Shown piece by piece: positions 7,627 to 15,663 of a stretch of 64,000 nucleotides of DNA (positions are counted from its first letter, which is position 1; each line of letters opens with the position of its first letter). The position numbers were made by a program, and so were the translations under genes. The stretch comes from Candidatus Peregrinibacteria bacterium GW2011_GWF2_43_17 (GTDB lineage Bacteria; Patescibacteriota; Gracilibacteria; UBA1369; UBA12470), in the NCBI GenBank assembly GCA_000999315.1, contig LCFW01000006.1, forward strand, positions 51,999 to 115,998, read 5' to 3'. Below the pieces are notes generated by a model. The model made no database searches, was not told where the DNA came from, and saw only the letters and a list, made by a program, of their open reading frames with translations.

Positions 7627-9657
7627 CTAAGACATGCCTCGTTCACGAGTCAATTCCATCAGTCTTTTTGTCACCTCTCCGGCCTCAATTTCCCTCCCGT
7701 CAATTTCAACAATAGGTACCATTCCGGTCGTAGTTTTTGTTATAAAAACCTCATCCGCGTTTTGCAAATCCGCAACGGTAGCGCGCGCAAATTTAACATT
7801 TACAGAGTCCAAAACAACCTGCCTCGTAACCCCTTCAAGCACTCCATCTCTTCTCGTATAAACTTGCCCGTCTTTCACCCAAAACACATTCGAATAAGCG
7901 CCCTCGGTCACAAAACCTTTGCGATCTACCAAAATTGCCTCATAAGCTCCTCGTGAAACGGCGAATTTATTTGCTTCAACGGATTTAAAATAGGGCAGAG
8001 CCTTTGCCTGCGGTTTTTTTCTTTCCAGTTTCAAACTTACCACTTTCACCCCTTTATAAATTTCGGGATCAATTTCAAGATGCATTACGTCAATCGCAAT
8101 ATCTTTTGAAGTAACAACGCACTTGATTCTAAAAGGTGGCTTTAATTTCGACCCTTCCACGGATTTCAAAACCATCTCCCGAATTTCACTTACGCTTGCA
8201 GGTAATTTCATCTCTATAATTCTTGCAGATTTTGCAAGCCTTTTTAAGTGCAGATCAAGCATGAAAATTTCTCGCCCATAAGTTCTCATAGTCTCAAAAA
8301 CACCTTTCAACTTCTTATTTGCCGGATCGAAAATCGCCGACGGTTCACGCAATTTCAAAAAAGATTTCGCTTTATCGAGAGTCTCTTCATATTCCGATTC
8401 GCGCGTTGAATCGGCGACAATTCCGCCACCGACGTTAAGATACAATTTCCCGTTTTTCGCGACGAGAGTTCGTATCGCGATATTCGTGTCCATATCGCCG
8501 GAGCCATCTATATACCCGATTGCGCCGGTGTAAACGCCTCGGCAAACAGGTTCAAGCTCATCGATAATTTCCATCGCTCGTTTTTTCGGGCAACCGGTGA
8601 TTGATCCGCCCGGCAAGCACGCTCGCAACAAATCGACTGCCGATAAATCTTTACGCAAAGTGCCGACAACTTCGGAGTATGTATGCCAAACTGTCGGACA
8701 TTTTTGTATCGCTCTGTGTTTCGCGACCCGCACGCTCCCAATTTCGCAAACCTGTCCGATATCGTTTCTCAATAAATCGGTTATCATGTTGAGCTCCGCC
8801 TCTTCCTTTTTACTTTTTAAAAGTTCGTCACGCATTTTCGCATCTTCCGCCGGAGTTTTTCCGCGAGGACGCGTTCCTTTAACGGGGCACGTATAGACAG
8901 TCCCGGAAAGCGTAGCGGTTCCGGGGCGATACATTGAGTCGTTTTGTCCTCGCTTTGCGGTGGACAAAGCTCCTTGTTCAAGGCGCAAAAATCTTTCCGG
9001 CGACGCGCTTAAAATCTTCACCTCTCCCAAATCCAAATAAGCGGCCATTTCGGCCGGGTTCGTTTCTAAAATTTTACAAAAAAGATCCGCATGATTGCCA
9101 TCGAAATCCGCAACCAGCCTATGCGTCAAATTAACCTGATAAATGTCGCCATCAAGGATATATTCGCGAATTTTTTCGAACGCACGATCATAAGTTTTTT
9201 TCGACATTTCCGGCTCGAAATTCGTAACGATATTTTCACGATAAGCGCACGGCTTCGCCCAAATTTCACGAACTTTTCCGGGCGCAGTCGTGAAAATTTT
9301 CTTCTTCAAATTATCAAATCGCAAAAAATCTTTATAGAAATTCAAATAAATCAAAGGCATGCCGAGATCGTCTTTCGCACTTCTTTTTATTTTGAAAAGT
9401 TTATAACCCAAGTCGTAAGAGAAATATCCTACAGCGCAAAAATGCGAAGCATTCTTCGCGCCATAATTTAAGTTGTTTCGCGTTAGCGAAACTCCTTCGA
9501 AATCCGCTTCCTTCGAAACGAATTTCTTCACCGGATTAAACCCGATAAAAGACCACCTTCCGCCGTGCAAAAAACTAACACCTTTTTCATGAGCCGCGAC
9601 CTTTCTGAAAAATAAAATCGGATCAAAATCTCTAATTTTTATCTCAACGTATTTCAT
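7627..9657 (-). CDS. pabBC: Aminodeoxychorismate synthase component I fused to aminodeoxychorismate lyase (PabB-PabC)
   Basis: This 676-residue bifunctional enzyme makes p-aminobenzoate for folate. Residues 1 to about 420 are a chorismate-binding domain with DIYQVNLTHRL, GGSITGCPKKRAMEII and GAIGYIDGSGDMDTNIAIRT. The C-terminal about 240 residues are a class IV PLP aminotransferase-like fold (GVFETMRTYGREIFMLDLHLKRL, then TEGAYSNVFWV and LEGVTRQ), which fits 4-amino-4-deoxychorismate lyase. The lyase fusion argues for PABA rather than anthranilate synthesis. The start overlaps the end of pabA by 14 bases, so the two are translationally coupled. Confidence 0.9.
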   Translation of the reverse strand: MKYVEIKIRDFDPILFFRKVAAHEKGVSFLHGGRWSFIGFNPVKKFVSKEADFEGVSLTRNNLNYGAKNASHFCAVGYFSYDLGYKLFKIKRSAKDDLGMPLIYLNFYKDFLRFDNLKKKIFTTAPGKVREIWAKPCAYRENIVTNFEPEMSKKTYDRAFEKIREYILDGDIYQVNLTHRLVADFDGNHADLFCKILETNPAEMAAYLDLGEVKILSASPERFLRLEQGALSTAKRGQNDSMYRPGTATLSGTVYTCPVKGTRPRGKTPAEDAKMRDELLKSKKEEAELNMITDLLRNDIGQVCEIGSVRVAKHRAIQKCPTVWHTYSEVVGTLRKDLSAVDLLRACLPGGSITGCPKKRAMEIIDELEPVCRGVYTGAIGYIDGSGDMDTNIAIRTLVAKNGKLYLNVGGGIVADSTRESEYEETLDKAKSFLKLREPSAIFDPANKKLKGVFETMRTYGREIFMLDLHLKRLAKSARIIEMKLPASVSEIREMVLKSVEGSKLKPPFRIKCVVTSKDIAIDVMHLEIDPEIYKGVKVVSLKLERKKPQAKALPYFKSVEANKFAVSRGAYEAILVDRKGFVTEGAYSNVFWVKDGQVYTRRDGVLEGVTRQVVLDSVNVKFARATVADLQNADEVFITKTTTGMVPIVEIDGREIEAGEVTKRLMELTRERGMS

Positions 9658-10234
9658 TCAAAAAGTTACGAATTATTTTATCTGCGCGCTCGGTCAAAAA
9701 TGATTCCGGATGAAACTGCACGCCATAAACAGGATATTTTTCGTGCGCAACGCCCATGATGATTTTATCGCCCCTTAGTATTAACTTGTTTTGCGGAGCA
9801 AAACTCCAAGCCGTTAAATCGAATTCGTCCGGCACGCGGTCCGTGACTAAAGAATGATACCTCGCAGCGCGAAAAGGATTTTTAATGCCTCTGAAAATTC
9901 TTTCGCCGGAATGATGAACGGTACTCGTTTTGCCATGCATGACTTTATCGGCCCTCACGGTTTTCGCACCAAAAACTTCACAAATACTCTGGTGCCCCAG
10001 GCACACTCCCAAAACAGGTTTTTTTTCGTAAAATTTCGCAATCACTTCGAGACAAATCGGATAATCGGAGGGTTTTTTCGGTCCCGGCGAAATAACAATC
10101 GCATCATACGTATCAATGTCACGTACGGAAATCTCGTCATATTTTTTTACATCAACATCGCCCCCCAACCTCATAATTTGCTGATAAAGGTTGAAAGTGA
10201 ATGAATCGTAATTGTCGATAAGTATAATTTTCAT
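9644..10234 (-). CDS. pabA: Aminodeoxychorismate/anthranilate synthase glutamine amidotransferase subunit
   Basis: This 196-residue class I glutamine amidotransferase supplies ammonia to the PabB domain. The oxyanion motif SPGPKKPSD, the nucleophile motif GVCLGHQS (Cys near residue 78) and the FHPES His/Glu pair are all present. It has the usual PabA/TrpG length. It is the first gene of a two-gene operon with pabBC; the neighbour decides in favour of PABA synthesis. Confidence 0.92.
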   Translation of the reverse strand: MKIILIDNYDSFTFNLYQQIMRLGGDVDVKKYDEISVRDIDTYDAIVISPGPKKPSDYPICLEVIAKFYEKKPVLGVCLGHQSICEVFGAKTVRADKVMHGKTSTVHHSGERIFRGIKNPFRAARYHSLVTDRVPDEFDLTAWSFAPQNKLILRGDKIIMGVAHEKYPVYGVQFHPESFLTERADKIIRNFLNEIR

Positions 10235-10268
10235 AGCCGGATAGGGATTATACTTATATAATCAATTT

Positions 10269-10529
10269 ATGAAAACCTTAGAAGAATTATCGGCGGAAAT
10301 AGATCGGATTCAACTTCGCAACAAATCCGTCGAAACCGACAAAGCATGGGAAACGAGTATCACTAGAAGAATCGTGCTTGCCATTCTCACATACGTTTCG
10401 ATAGGCGCATATATGCAGGCGATAAATATAGAAAAACCTTGGCTCAACGCCATAATTCCATCTGTCGCATTCATGCTCTCGACGCTTACTTTGCCGTTTT
10501 TCAAAAAGATGTGGATACGAATCCGGTAA
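10269..10529 (+). CDS. Small two-helix membrane protein
   Basis: This 86-residue protein has an N-terminal charged helix (about residues 1-35) and two hydrophobic helices (about 37-55 and 58-78), and ends in a basic tail. It resembles small '2TM' hypothetical proteins often seen in CPR genomes. Function unknown. It is divergent from pabA. Confidence 0.65.
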   Translation: MKTLEELSAEIDRIQLRNKSVETDKAWETSITRRIVLAILTYVSIGAYMQAINIEKPWLNAIIPSVAFMLSTLTLPFFKKMWIRIR

Positions 10530-10531
10530 GT

Positions 10532-10681
10532 TTAAGCCACTTTATTTTCTTCACTCGATTTTTTCTTTAAAAATAAAACTTTCGCCATGACCAAAGACTG
10601 TTTTGCGTGCATTGCCATATGCAATAGCGCGACCACGATGAGCGCCATGCCGAAATTTCTATGCGCTTCATAAATCCACAC
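10532..10681 (-). CDS. Possible small membrane protein, 49 residues (GTG start)
   Basis: The frame begins five bases after the stop of the VIT1-like gene with GTG, preceded by a weak AAGATGGG site. The product contains one hydrophobic helix (FGMALIVVALLHMAMHA, with two histidines) and a lysine-rich tail. The His-containing helix looks protein-like and is unlikely for a random frame. It could be an accessory peptide of the transporter or a leftover of a longer membrane protein. Function unknown. Confidence 0.4.
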   Translation of the reverse strand: MWIYEAHRNFGMALIVVALLHMAMHAKQSLVMAKVLFLKKKSSEENKVA

Positions 10682-10686
10682 CCATC

Positions 10687-11169
10687 TTATATGTTTTCAA
10701 AATTAGTGGCTATAAAATCGCCGATATAGTGAGTGATTATTACAACGAGTATGGTTATTCCCAAATGCTCACCAACAACTTCGAGATAAGACTCTTTATT
10801 TTCTTTCGCCATTTTCAAGCTTATCAAAGTAATGACGCCGAGTCCCCAAGCCAGGCTTACCCAAATGGCGGTTTCGAGATCCAAAAGAACAATCGGGATA
10901 ATAAAAACGGAAGCGGAAATCACTTTAAATAAAAAAGTGAAAAACGTCGAAGCCCAAATCTCTTTATGTGTTTTGCCACCCTTGAACTCCTCCGAAATAT
11001 GCACCCCGAGCGCATCCGAAAAAGCATCGGCTATCGCAATTGTTAAGATACCTCCGAGCACTACGGTTTTCGAATGAGTTCCCGAATGCAACCCGATAAT
11101 CAATCCGAGAGTCGTGATAACTCCGGACGTTAAACCGAATCCGAGCCCTTTTTTTATTGCGTTTTTCAT
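10687..11169 (-). CDS. VIT1/CCC1-type divalent metal transporter-like protein
   Basis: This 160-residue protein has about five membrane helices. The first helix region GFGLTSGVITTLGLIIGLHSGT and the segment ILTIAIADAFSDALGVHISEE match the VIT1/CCC1 family, which moves Fe2+ or Mn2+ across membranes. It is shorter than plant or yeast members because the cytosolic metal-binding domain is reduced to a short EFKGGKTHKEI loop. This compact form is common in archaea and CPR. Substrate not certain. Confidence 0.75.
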   Translation of the reverse strand: MKNAIKKGLGFGLTSGVITTLGLIIGLHSGTHSKTVVLGGILTIAIADAFSDALGVHISEEFKGGKTHKEIWASTFFTFLFKVISASVFIIPIVLLDLETAIWVSLAWGLGVITLISLKMAKENKESYLEVVGEHLGITILVVIITHYIGDFIATNFENI

Positions 11170-11214
11170 GCAGGGACATTATAAAATACAACCATCACTT
11201 TAACACAACACAAT

Positions 11215-11934
11215 ATGTCACACCACGAAATTCCGACCGGAGAAAAAGAAGCTCGTTTTGCCGCGCAGTCAGTAATCGTGGCTCGAATTTTGGAAAACGG
11301 CATGCGGGCGTATTCCGAAGAGATAACAGATTTGGATGCGGCATTTTCGACAGACGACAAGGTGATTCGTTGCATAGACGAAGGCACTCCCGGCGGCGTG
11401 CATCTCGCCGGTTCCGGAATTCTTATGGACGCGGCGCAACTTACGGCATCTTTGCGCGCAATGGGCGCAACCGGCATCACAAGTCACTCGCATTGTGGAG
11501 CGGCGGGGTTATACGCGAAAGCGCAAGGCTTGGATCCTTCAAAATCGGATGAGTACGGACGAGAATTTGCTGAAAAACTGTCTGCGGAAACAGGTGTCCC
11601 TTACGCCGGGCATATAGACGAATTGGCTCGTCCGGAAGAATTCCACGACGCGATAGCTTGCTATTACGATATGTCGGGCTCGTTTGATCCTTCGCACGTC
11701 GCCGACCTGCCAAAAGGGTTCGTTGTCAGCAGAAAATTTTTACCAGCAGAATATGCTCAAAAAGAACTGGAAATTGCAATTTCAATCGCAGTAGGCGACC
11801 ACGGCTACGGGGAATTGATTACAGCAGAAAACCCATTTTTGGTGGTCGTGGTGGGGGGAGATGGGAACGCTTTAAAAGAAGCGCGGGAAATCGTAAAAAA
11901 ATTCGGAGATAAGGTTAGAGTAGAGACATTGTAA
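11215..11934 (+). CDS. Putative beta-carbonic-anhydrase-like zinc protein
   Basis: This 239-residue soluble protein contains RCIDEGTPGG (Cys53, Asp55) and, about 38 residues later, SHSHCGAAG (His91, Cys94). A Cys-x-Asp followed by His-x-x-Cys is the zinc-site arrangement of beta-carbonic anhydrases, and HLAGSGIL lies between the two halves where the family has a glycine-rich segment. The usual Arg of C-x-D-x-R is absent and overall similarity is low. Hydration of CO2 is therefore only a hypothesis; another small-molecule zinc lyase is possible. Monocistronic. Confidence 0.45.
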   Translation: MSHHEIPTGEKEARFAAQSVIVARILENGMRAYSEEITDLDAAFSTDDKVIRCIDEGTPGGVHLAGSGILMDAAQLTASLRAMGATGITSHSHCGAAGLYAKAQGLDPSKSDEYGREFAEKLSAETGVPYAGHIDELARPEEFHDAIACYYDMSGSFDPSHVADLPKGFVVSRKFLPAEYAQKELEIAISIAVGDHGYGELITAENPFLVVVVGGDGNALKEAREIVKKFGDKVRVETL

Positions 11935-12008
11935 GCGCTAAATTGTAATAAAATTCCTAAAACGCATTATACGGTTAGATTTGCAAAATAATTTAACCAA
12001 CCAAAACA

Positions 12009-13085
12009 ATGCAAAATCGAAATCACACAATCTGGGCTTTTGTAGCCACAATCTTGATCACGGCGATCACGGTCGGGAGCGGAGTCGTTTATCTCCTGTC
12101 AAAAAATGCCGACGTAAGTGCCGATCTCGAACTGGACCCATACGAGGAGGCGGTCGACGGAGCCCTGTATTCTCCGGATCATGAAGCGGGAGTGATCTGG
12201 GAAGGGTATGCCGAAAACAGCCCGATCATACTTTACTTAACAGACAGTATGGGTCGAAACGCGGTACCGATAACGAGACAAATGGTGGAGCCAACCGAAG
12301 GGACTCTGAATACAGATTCTATCGCTTGGAAAGATTCACAAACGATAACTTACACGGAAACGCGATTTGTAACCGACAAAGACGGCAGCCCGCAAGATAC
12401 ATACATGCTCAACGTCTACACTTTATCGAAATACGTTTACGATGCGGCGGGGATGGGATGGATTAATGTGCAAAATGAAGGCTCGACAAACAACGTTGAA
12501 GTCATAACCGAGCCGGCTTCGGATGGAGCATCCACGGACGTGAGATTTATCTTGAACGATGTGGAGCTGGACCCATGGCATTTTGACGGGTTGATGAATG
12601 CTTCAATCTTTTATGTCACAAAAGACAACGCCTATATTCAGGTCAATCCCGACGGCTTGGGAGGCTACATACTTTATGGCGGAGCATACAATCTTTACAG
12701 ATTGAACTTCACAACGAAACAGGTGGAAGAAATAGGAGTGCCGATGGTGACGGACATCGTGGCAACAGCATACGAAGGCGATCTCGTAGTCGGATTCGAT
12801 ATCGGCTGGGAGGATACTTTCACGGCTCATGTATATAACGTTAATCATTACACGGACGCGGTTTACGATATCGGATCGGAATACGACGAAGTCGGCGCCG
12901 GTAAATTCTCCCTCGATGGCAGAAAAGTGATTCTTGCGGCAAGCATGAAATGGGACGAAGAAACCACGACCTTATACGAAATCGATATCGCGGAAGGTAC
13001 CATAGAAGAAATCCCGGGTTCGAGGATAGCGGGAACTTACGAATACATCGGATGGGATTCTGCGGGGGGCTATATTGCTTACTAA
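12009..13085 (+). CDS. Membrane-anchored extracellular protein, beta-propeller-like
   Basis: This 358-residue protein has one N-terminal membrane helix (residues about 8-32, WAFVATILITAITVGSGVVY) and a large acidic extracellular part. Repeated short segments of the type FSLDGRKVILAA and LYEIDIAEGTIEEI near the C-terminus resemble TolB/WD40-like propeller blades. No catalytic motif was seen. Function unknown. A long hairpin lies 20 bases downstream. Confidence 0.65.
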   Translation: MQNRNHTIWAFVATILITAITVGSGVVYLLSKNADVSADLELDPYEEAVDGALYSPDHEAGVIWEGYAENSPIILYLTDSMGRNAVPITRQMVEPTEGTLNTDSIAWKDSQTITYTETRFVTDKDGSPQDTYMLNVYTLSKYVYDAAGMGWINVQNEGSTNNVEVITEPASDGASTDVRFILNDVELDPWHFDGLMNASIFYVTKDNAYIQVNPDGLGGYILYGGAYNLYRLNFTTKQVEEIGVPMVTDIVATAYEGDLVVGFDIGWEDTFTAHVYNVNHYTDAVYDIGSEYDEVGAGKFSLDGRKVILAASMKWDEETTTLYEIDIAEGTIEEIPGSRIAGTYEYIGWDSAGGYIAY

Positions 13086-13104
13086 AAAACCGAGGCGCAA
13101 ATTA

Positions 13105-13157
13105 GCTTGTTTAGCAGACCGTCCGACAATGAAATTGGAGGACGGTCCTAAACAAGC
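13105..13157. other. Long near-perfect hairpin downstream of the anchored protein gene
   Basis: GCTTGTTTAG plus GACCGTCC pair with GGACGGTC plus CTAAACAAGC, interrupted only by a two-base bulge on the left arm (18 bp, 15-base loop). It has no T-run, so it is not a classic terminator, but it could stabilise the 3' end of the transcript. Part of its left arm and loop is repeated in inverted orientation at the tRNA-Ser(UGA) 3' end (see findings). Confidence 0.6.
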
Positions 13158-13268
13158 GAAGGATTGACGCATAAAATGTTATTCTGTGCAACAGATAGCA
13201 AAAAGCATTGCGAATCATTAAGCAAATTTAAAAACAATGCGTTTTCTTAAAAAAGTTCATTGTCGGAC

Positions 13269-13356
13269 AGGAGAGGGTGAGATTCGAACTCACGAGACCC
13301 GCGAGGGGTCTAACGGTTTTCAAGACCGCCGCGTTCAACCACTCTGCCACCTCTCC
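13269..13356 (-). tRNA. tRNA-Ser (anticodon UGA), no encoded CCA
   Basis: Class II tRNA on the minus strand: GGAGAGG/CCTCTCC acceptor, TTGAAAA loop region with anticodon UGA, long variable arm and GTTCGAATC T-loop. Unlike the other two tRNA-Ser genes here, the discriminator reads T instead of G and CCA is not encoded. Confidence 0.92.
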
Positions 13357-13430
13357 GCATTTGTAAAACGCACAAAGATTATAGGTATAACCCGACAGAA
13401 ATCAATAGAAAGATAGACACCTTCGCTCTC

Positions 13431-13455
13431 GGAGTGCTCGCGGAGCTCGCACTCC
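13431..13455. other. GC-rich hairpin downstream of the S41 protease gene
   Basis: GGAGTGC pairs with GCACTCC around an 11-base loop containing GAGCTC. It sits 25 bases beyond the protease stop codon and may end or stabilise that transcript. It may also be a diverged relative of the stop-codon elements described at 15570, but this is uncertain. Confidence 0.4.
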
Positions 13456-13479
13456 TACCGCTCCGTAACGCAAAACTCG

Positions 13480-14676
13480 CTACTTTTCAAGATATTCCAC
13501 CGCCTCATTCAGCGCCTCGTCCTCCTCCGTTTCATAATCATCAACGATTTCAATATCCGGCGTGATCCCCGTGTCATCAATACTTCTGTCGCTTGGCGTA
13601 TACCATTTCGCGATTGTAACCCTTAAACTTGAACCGTCGGGCAAAGCTTCCACGGTTTGCACGCTACCCTTGCCGTAAGTTTGTTCGCCCATAATTATGC
13701 CGGCTTGATAATCTTGAATCGCGCCCGCGACTATTTCCGATGCGGAAGCGGAACCGCTATTTACCAATACCACCAACGGTATGCCGCTCAGCTTGGAATC
13801 TCCCGAAGTGTACCGGATTTCATTGTTCGCCTCGTCCCTCATTTTCACAGTCACTGCCTTCTGACCTCCATCTATGAACTCGGAAAGAACATCAACCGAA
13901 GTATCCAAATATCCGCCACCGTTATTTCTCATATCCAATATAATCCCCTTCACATCGCTCAATAAAATTTCATTCACCGCTTTTATAAAATCGTCAGTCG
14001 TATCATCAACAAACTGCGAAAGGCTGATGTAAGCGATATCGTTATTCTCGCCCATCAATTCCCATTCAACGCTGTCAACTTTCACCGTATCTCTTTCGAT
14101 TTCAAAAATCAAAGGTCCCTCCACCCCTTCTCTCAAAATTGTCAAAACCACAACAGTCCCCTTCGCGCCTCTGATAGCCATAATCGCATCCATAATCGTC
14201 ATCTCGCTCGCAACATTCCCGTCTATTAAATAAATGGTGTCTCCCGGCAAAATCCCTTCGCTCTCCGCAGGCGATCCTTTAAAAGGTGTAACGACAACAA
14301 GCTCTCCGTCTTCCACAGTCAGCTCCGCTCCGATCCCCTCGAGTTCGCCTTCCATATTTTCTTGAAACTCTTTCGTCTCATCCGGGTCCATAAAATCCGT
14401 ATAGGGATCATCGAGCGCACTTATCATTCCGTCTATCGCCCCATAAAGCATTTCTTGATCGTTCAGCATATTCGCATCTATAAAATTTCCGTCGAGATAC
14501 TCCCAAACATCCCAAAAAAGATCCATTTCCACGGGCGTAATCTCTTCAATCGTATCTACATCAAGACTCTCTTCTTCCGCAGGATTATAATAAAAATAAG
14601 ACGCAACCCACCCCGTCATAAAAAACACGGCAACCCATGCGGAAATCTTCACCAAGCTGATTCTCTTATATATCAT
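13480..14676 (-). CDS. ctpA: C-terminal processing peptidase, S41 family (CtpA-like)
   Basis: This 398-residue secreted or membrane-tethered serine protease starts at MIYKRISLVKISAWVAVFF, a clear N-terminal membrane anchor. A longer frame to 14805 overlaps the upstream ymdB gene and is rejected. An S41 N-terminal helical region, a PDZ domain (LEGIGAELTVEDGELVV to about residue 190) and the protease core follow. The catalytic Ser is in VNSGSASASE and the general-base Lys in GEQTYGKGS. It trims or degrades exported proteins. It lies 16 bases after ymdB and is probably co-transcribed. Confidence 0.92.
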   Translation of the reverse strand: MIYKRISLVKISAWVAVFFMTGWVASYFYYNPAEEESLDVDTIEEITPVEMDLFWDVWEYLDGNFIDANMLNDQEMLYGAIDGMISALDDPYTDFMDPDETKEFQENMEGELEGIGAELTVEDGELVVVTPFKGSPAESEGILPGDTIYLIDGNVASEMTIMDAIMAIRGAKGTVVVLTILREGVEGPLIFEIERDTVKVDSVEWELMGENNDIAYISLSQFVDDTTDDFIKAVNEILLSDVKGIILDMRNNGGGYLDTSVDVLSEFIDGGQKAVTVKMRDEANNEIRYTSGDSKLSGIPLVVLVNSGSASASEIVAGAIQDYQAGIIMGEQTYGKGSVQTVEALPDGSSLRVTIAKWYTPSDRSIDDTGITPDIEIVDDYETEEDEALNEAVEYLEK

Positions 14677-14692
14677 TTGCCGCCGAAATATA

Positions 14693-15490
14693 CTACAAAT
14701 CCACCTCGAGCAAAATTTGTTCAACCTTTTTCGTGTTGCCCTCTTTGCCACCTGTTTCGAAATAAATGGCAGCGAATGATGCCGGTCCGGAATTAGTAAT
14801 CTCATGTTTTACGGGCATCTGCGATATAAAACTTTTTATAATCGGGTCCTTATCAACTCCGATCGCCGACTCTTTTAATCCAACCATCCCGACATCCGTA
14901 AGATATCCGGTTCCTTTCGGCATTATTCGCGCATCCGCCGTCGGTACATGCGTATGAGTTCCGACAACCATACTCACTCGTCCGTCCAAATAATGTCCGA
15001 GCGAAACTTTTTCACTCGTCGCCTCCGCATGAAAATCCACAAAAACTCCATCAAGGTGCTCGTGCGCCGTCTCCATCAAAATTTTATCCACAATCCTGAA
15101 AGGGCAATCATAATCTTTATGCATAAAAACTCGCCCCTGCAAATTTATAACGAGAAGTCTCTTCAAAAGCGCAGTCTGCAAAATCCGCCACCCCTTCCCC
15201 GGATTCATCGGAGGGAAATTCGCCGGCCTTATCACAAGAGGATCTCTTTCATCCATTCGTGTCAAAATATCCTTCTGTTGCCATATATGATTTCCCGAAG
15301 TGAAAAAGTCTATTCCCGCCTTATGCAGGTCATCCAAATGATCCGACGAAATACCTTTCCCGCCCGAAACATTTTCTCCATTCGCAATTATGAAATCGGG
15401 CTTATAATCTTTTTTCAATTTGGGCAAAAGTTTTTTAGTGGCATCTCTGCCCGGTCTGCCGACGATGTCGCCTATAAAAATGACTTTCAT
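14693..15490 (-). CDS. ymdB: YmdB-family metallophosphoesterase
   Basis: This 265-residue enzyme matches the YmdB (TIGR00282) family, a 2',3'-cyclic-nucleotide phosphodiesterase with a di-metal site. Metal-ligand motifs are visible in order: GDIVGRPGRD, ANGENVSGG, SGNHIWQ, DFHAEATSEK and VGTHTHVPTAD. Full length. The start overlaps no upstream gene, and it is followed closely by the S41 protease. In Bacillus the family affects biofilm and RNA metabolism; the role here is unknown. Confidence 0.92.
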   Translation of the reverse strand: MKVIFIGDIVGRPGRDATKKLLPKLKKDYKPDFIIANGENVSGGKGISSDHLDDLHKAGIDFFTSGNHIWQQKDILTRMDERDPLVIRPANFPPMNPGKGWRILQTALLKRLLVINLQGRVFMHKDYDCPFRIVDKILMETAHEHLDGVFVDFHAEATSEKVSLGHYLDGRVSMVVGTHTHVPTADARIMPKGTGYLTDVGMVGLKESAIGVDKDPIIKSFISQMPVKHEITNSGPASFAAIYFETGGKEGNTKKVEQILLEVDL

Positions 15491-15569
15491 AAGCCAAGTC
15501 TACAACAGAAAGCGGAATTGCAGAAGGCGGAATTGCAGATTCGCGAAGATATCTGCAGCGACACGCTAA

Positions 15570-15663
15570 GGATTTAATTTTATTTTGGAGCGATTCCGCA
15601 GTGCTCCCGTTTCAATACCCGAAACGGGAAGCGAGGACTTAGCGACAAAATAAAATTAAATCC
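15570..15663 (-). repeat. Stop-codon-spanning structured element, copy 1 (3' end of uvrD/pcrA)
   Basis: A perfect 17-bp terminal inverted repeat (15570-15586 with 15647-15663) encloses conserved internal strands CGATTCCGCAGTGCT and GCGAGGACT and an inner stem CCCGTTTC/GAAACGGG. The right arm contains the last codons and TAA stop of the helicase gene. Copies 2 and 3 lie at 46120 and 47558. Just outside it, at 15551-15569, is a fragment (ATCTGCAG and GACACGCTAAG) resembling the left part and apical loop of the other copies. Confidence 0.7.
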
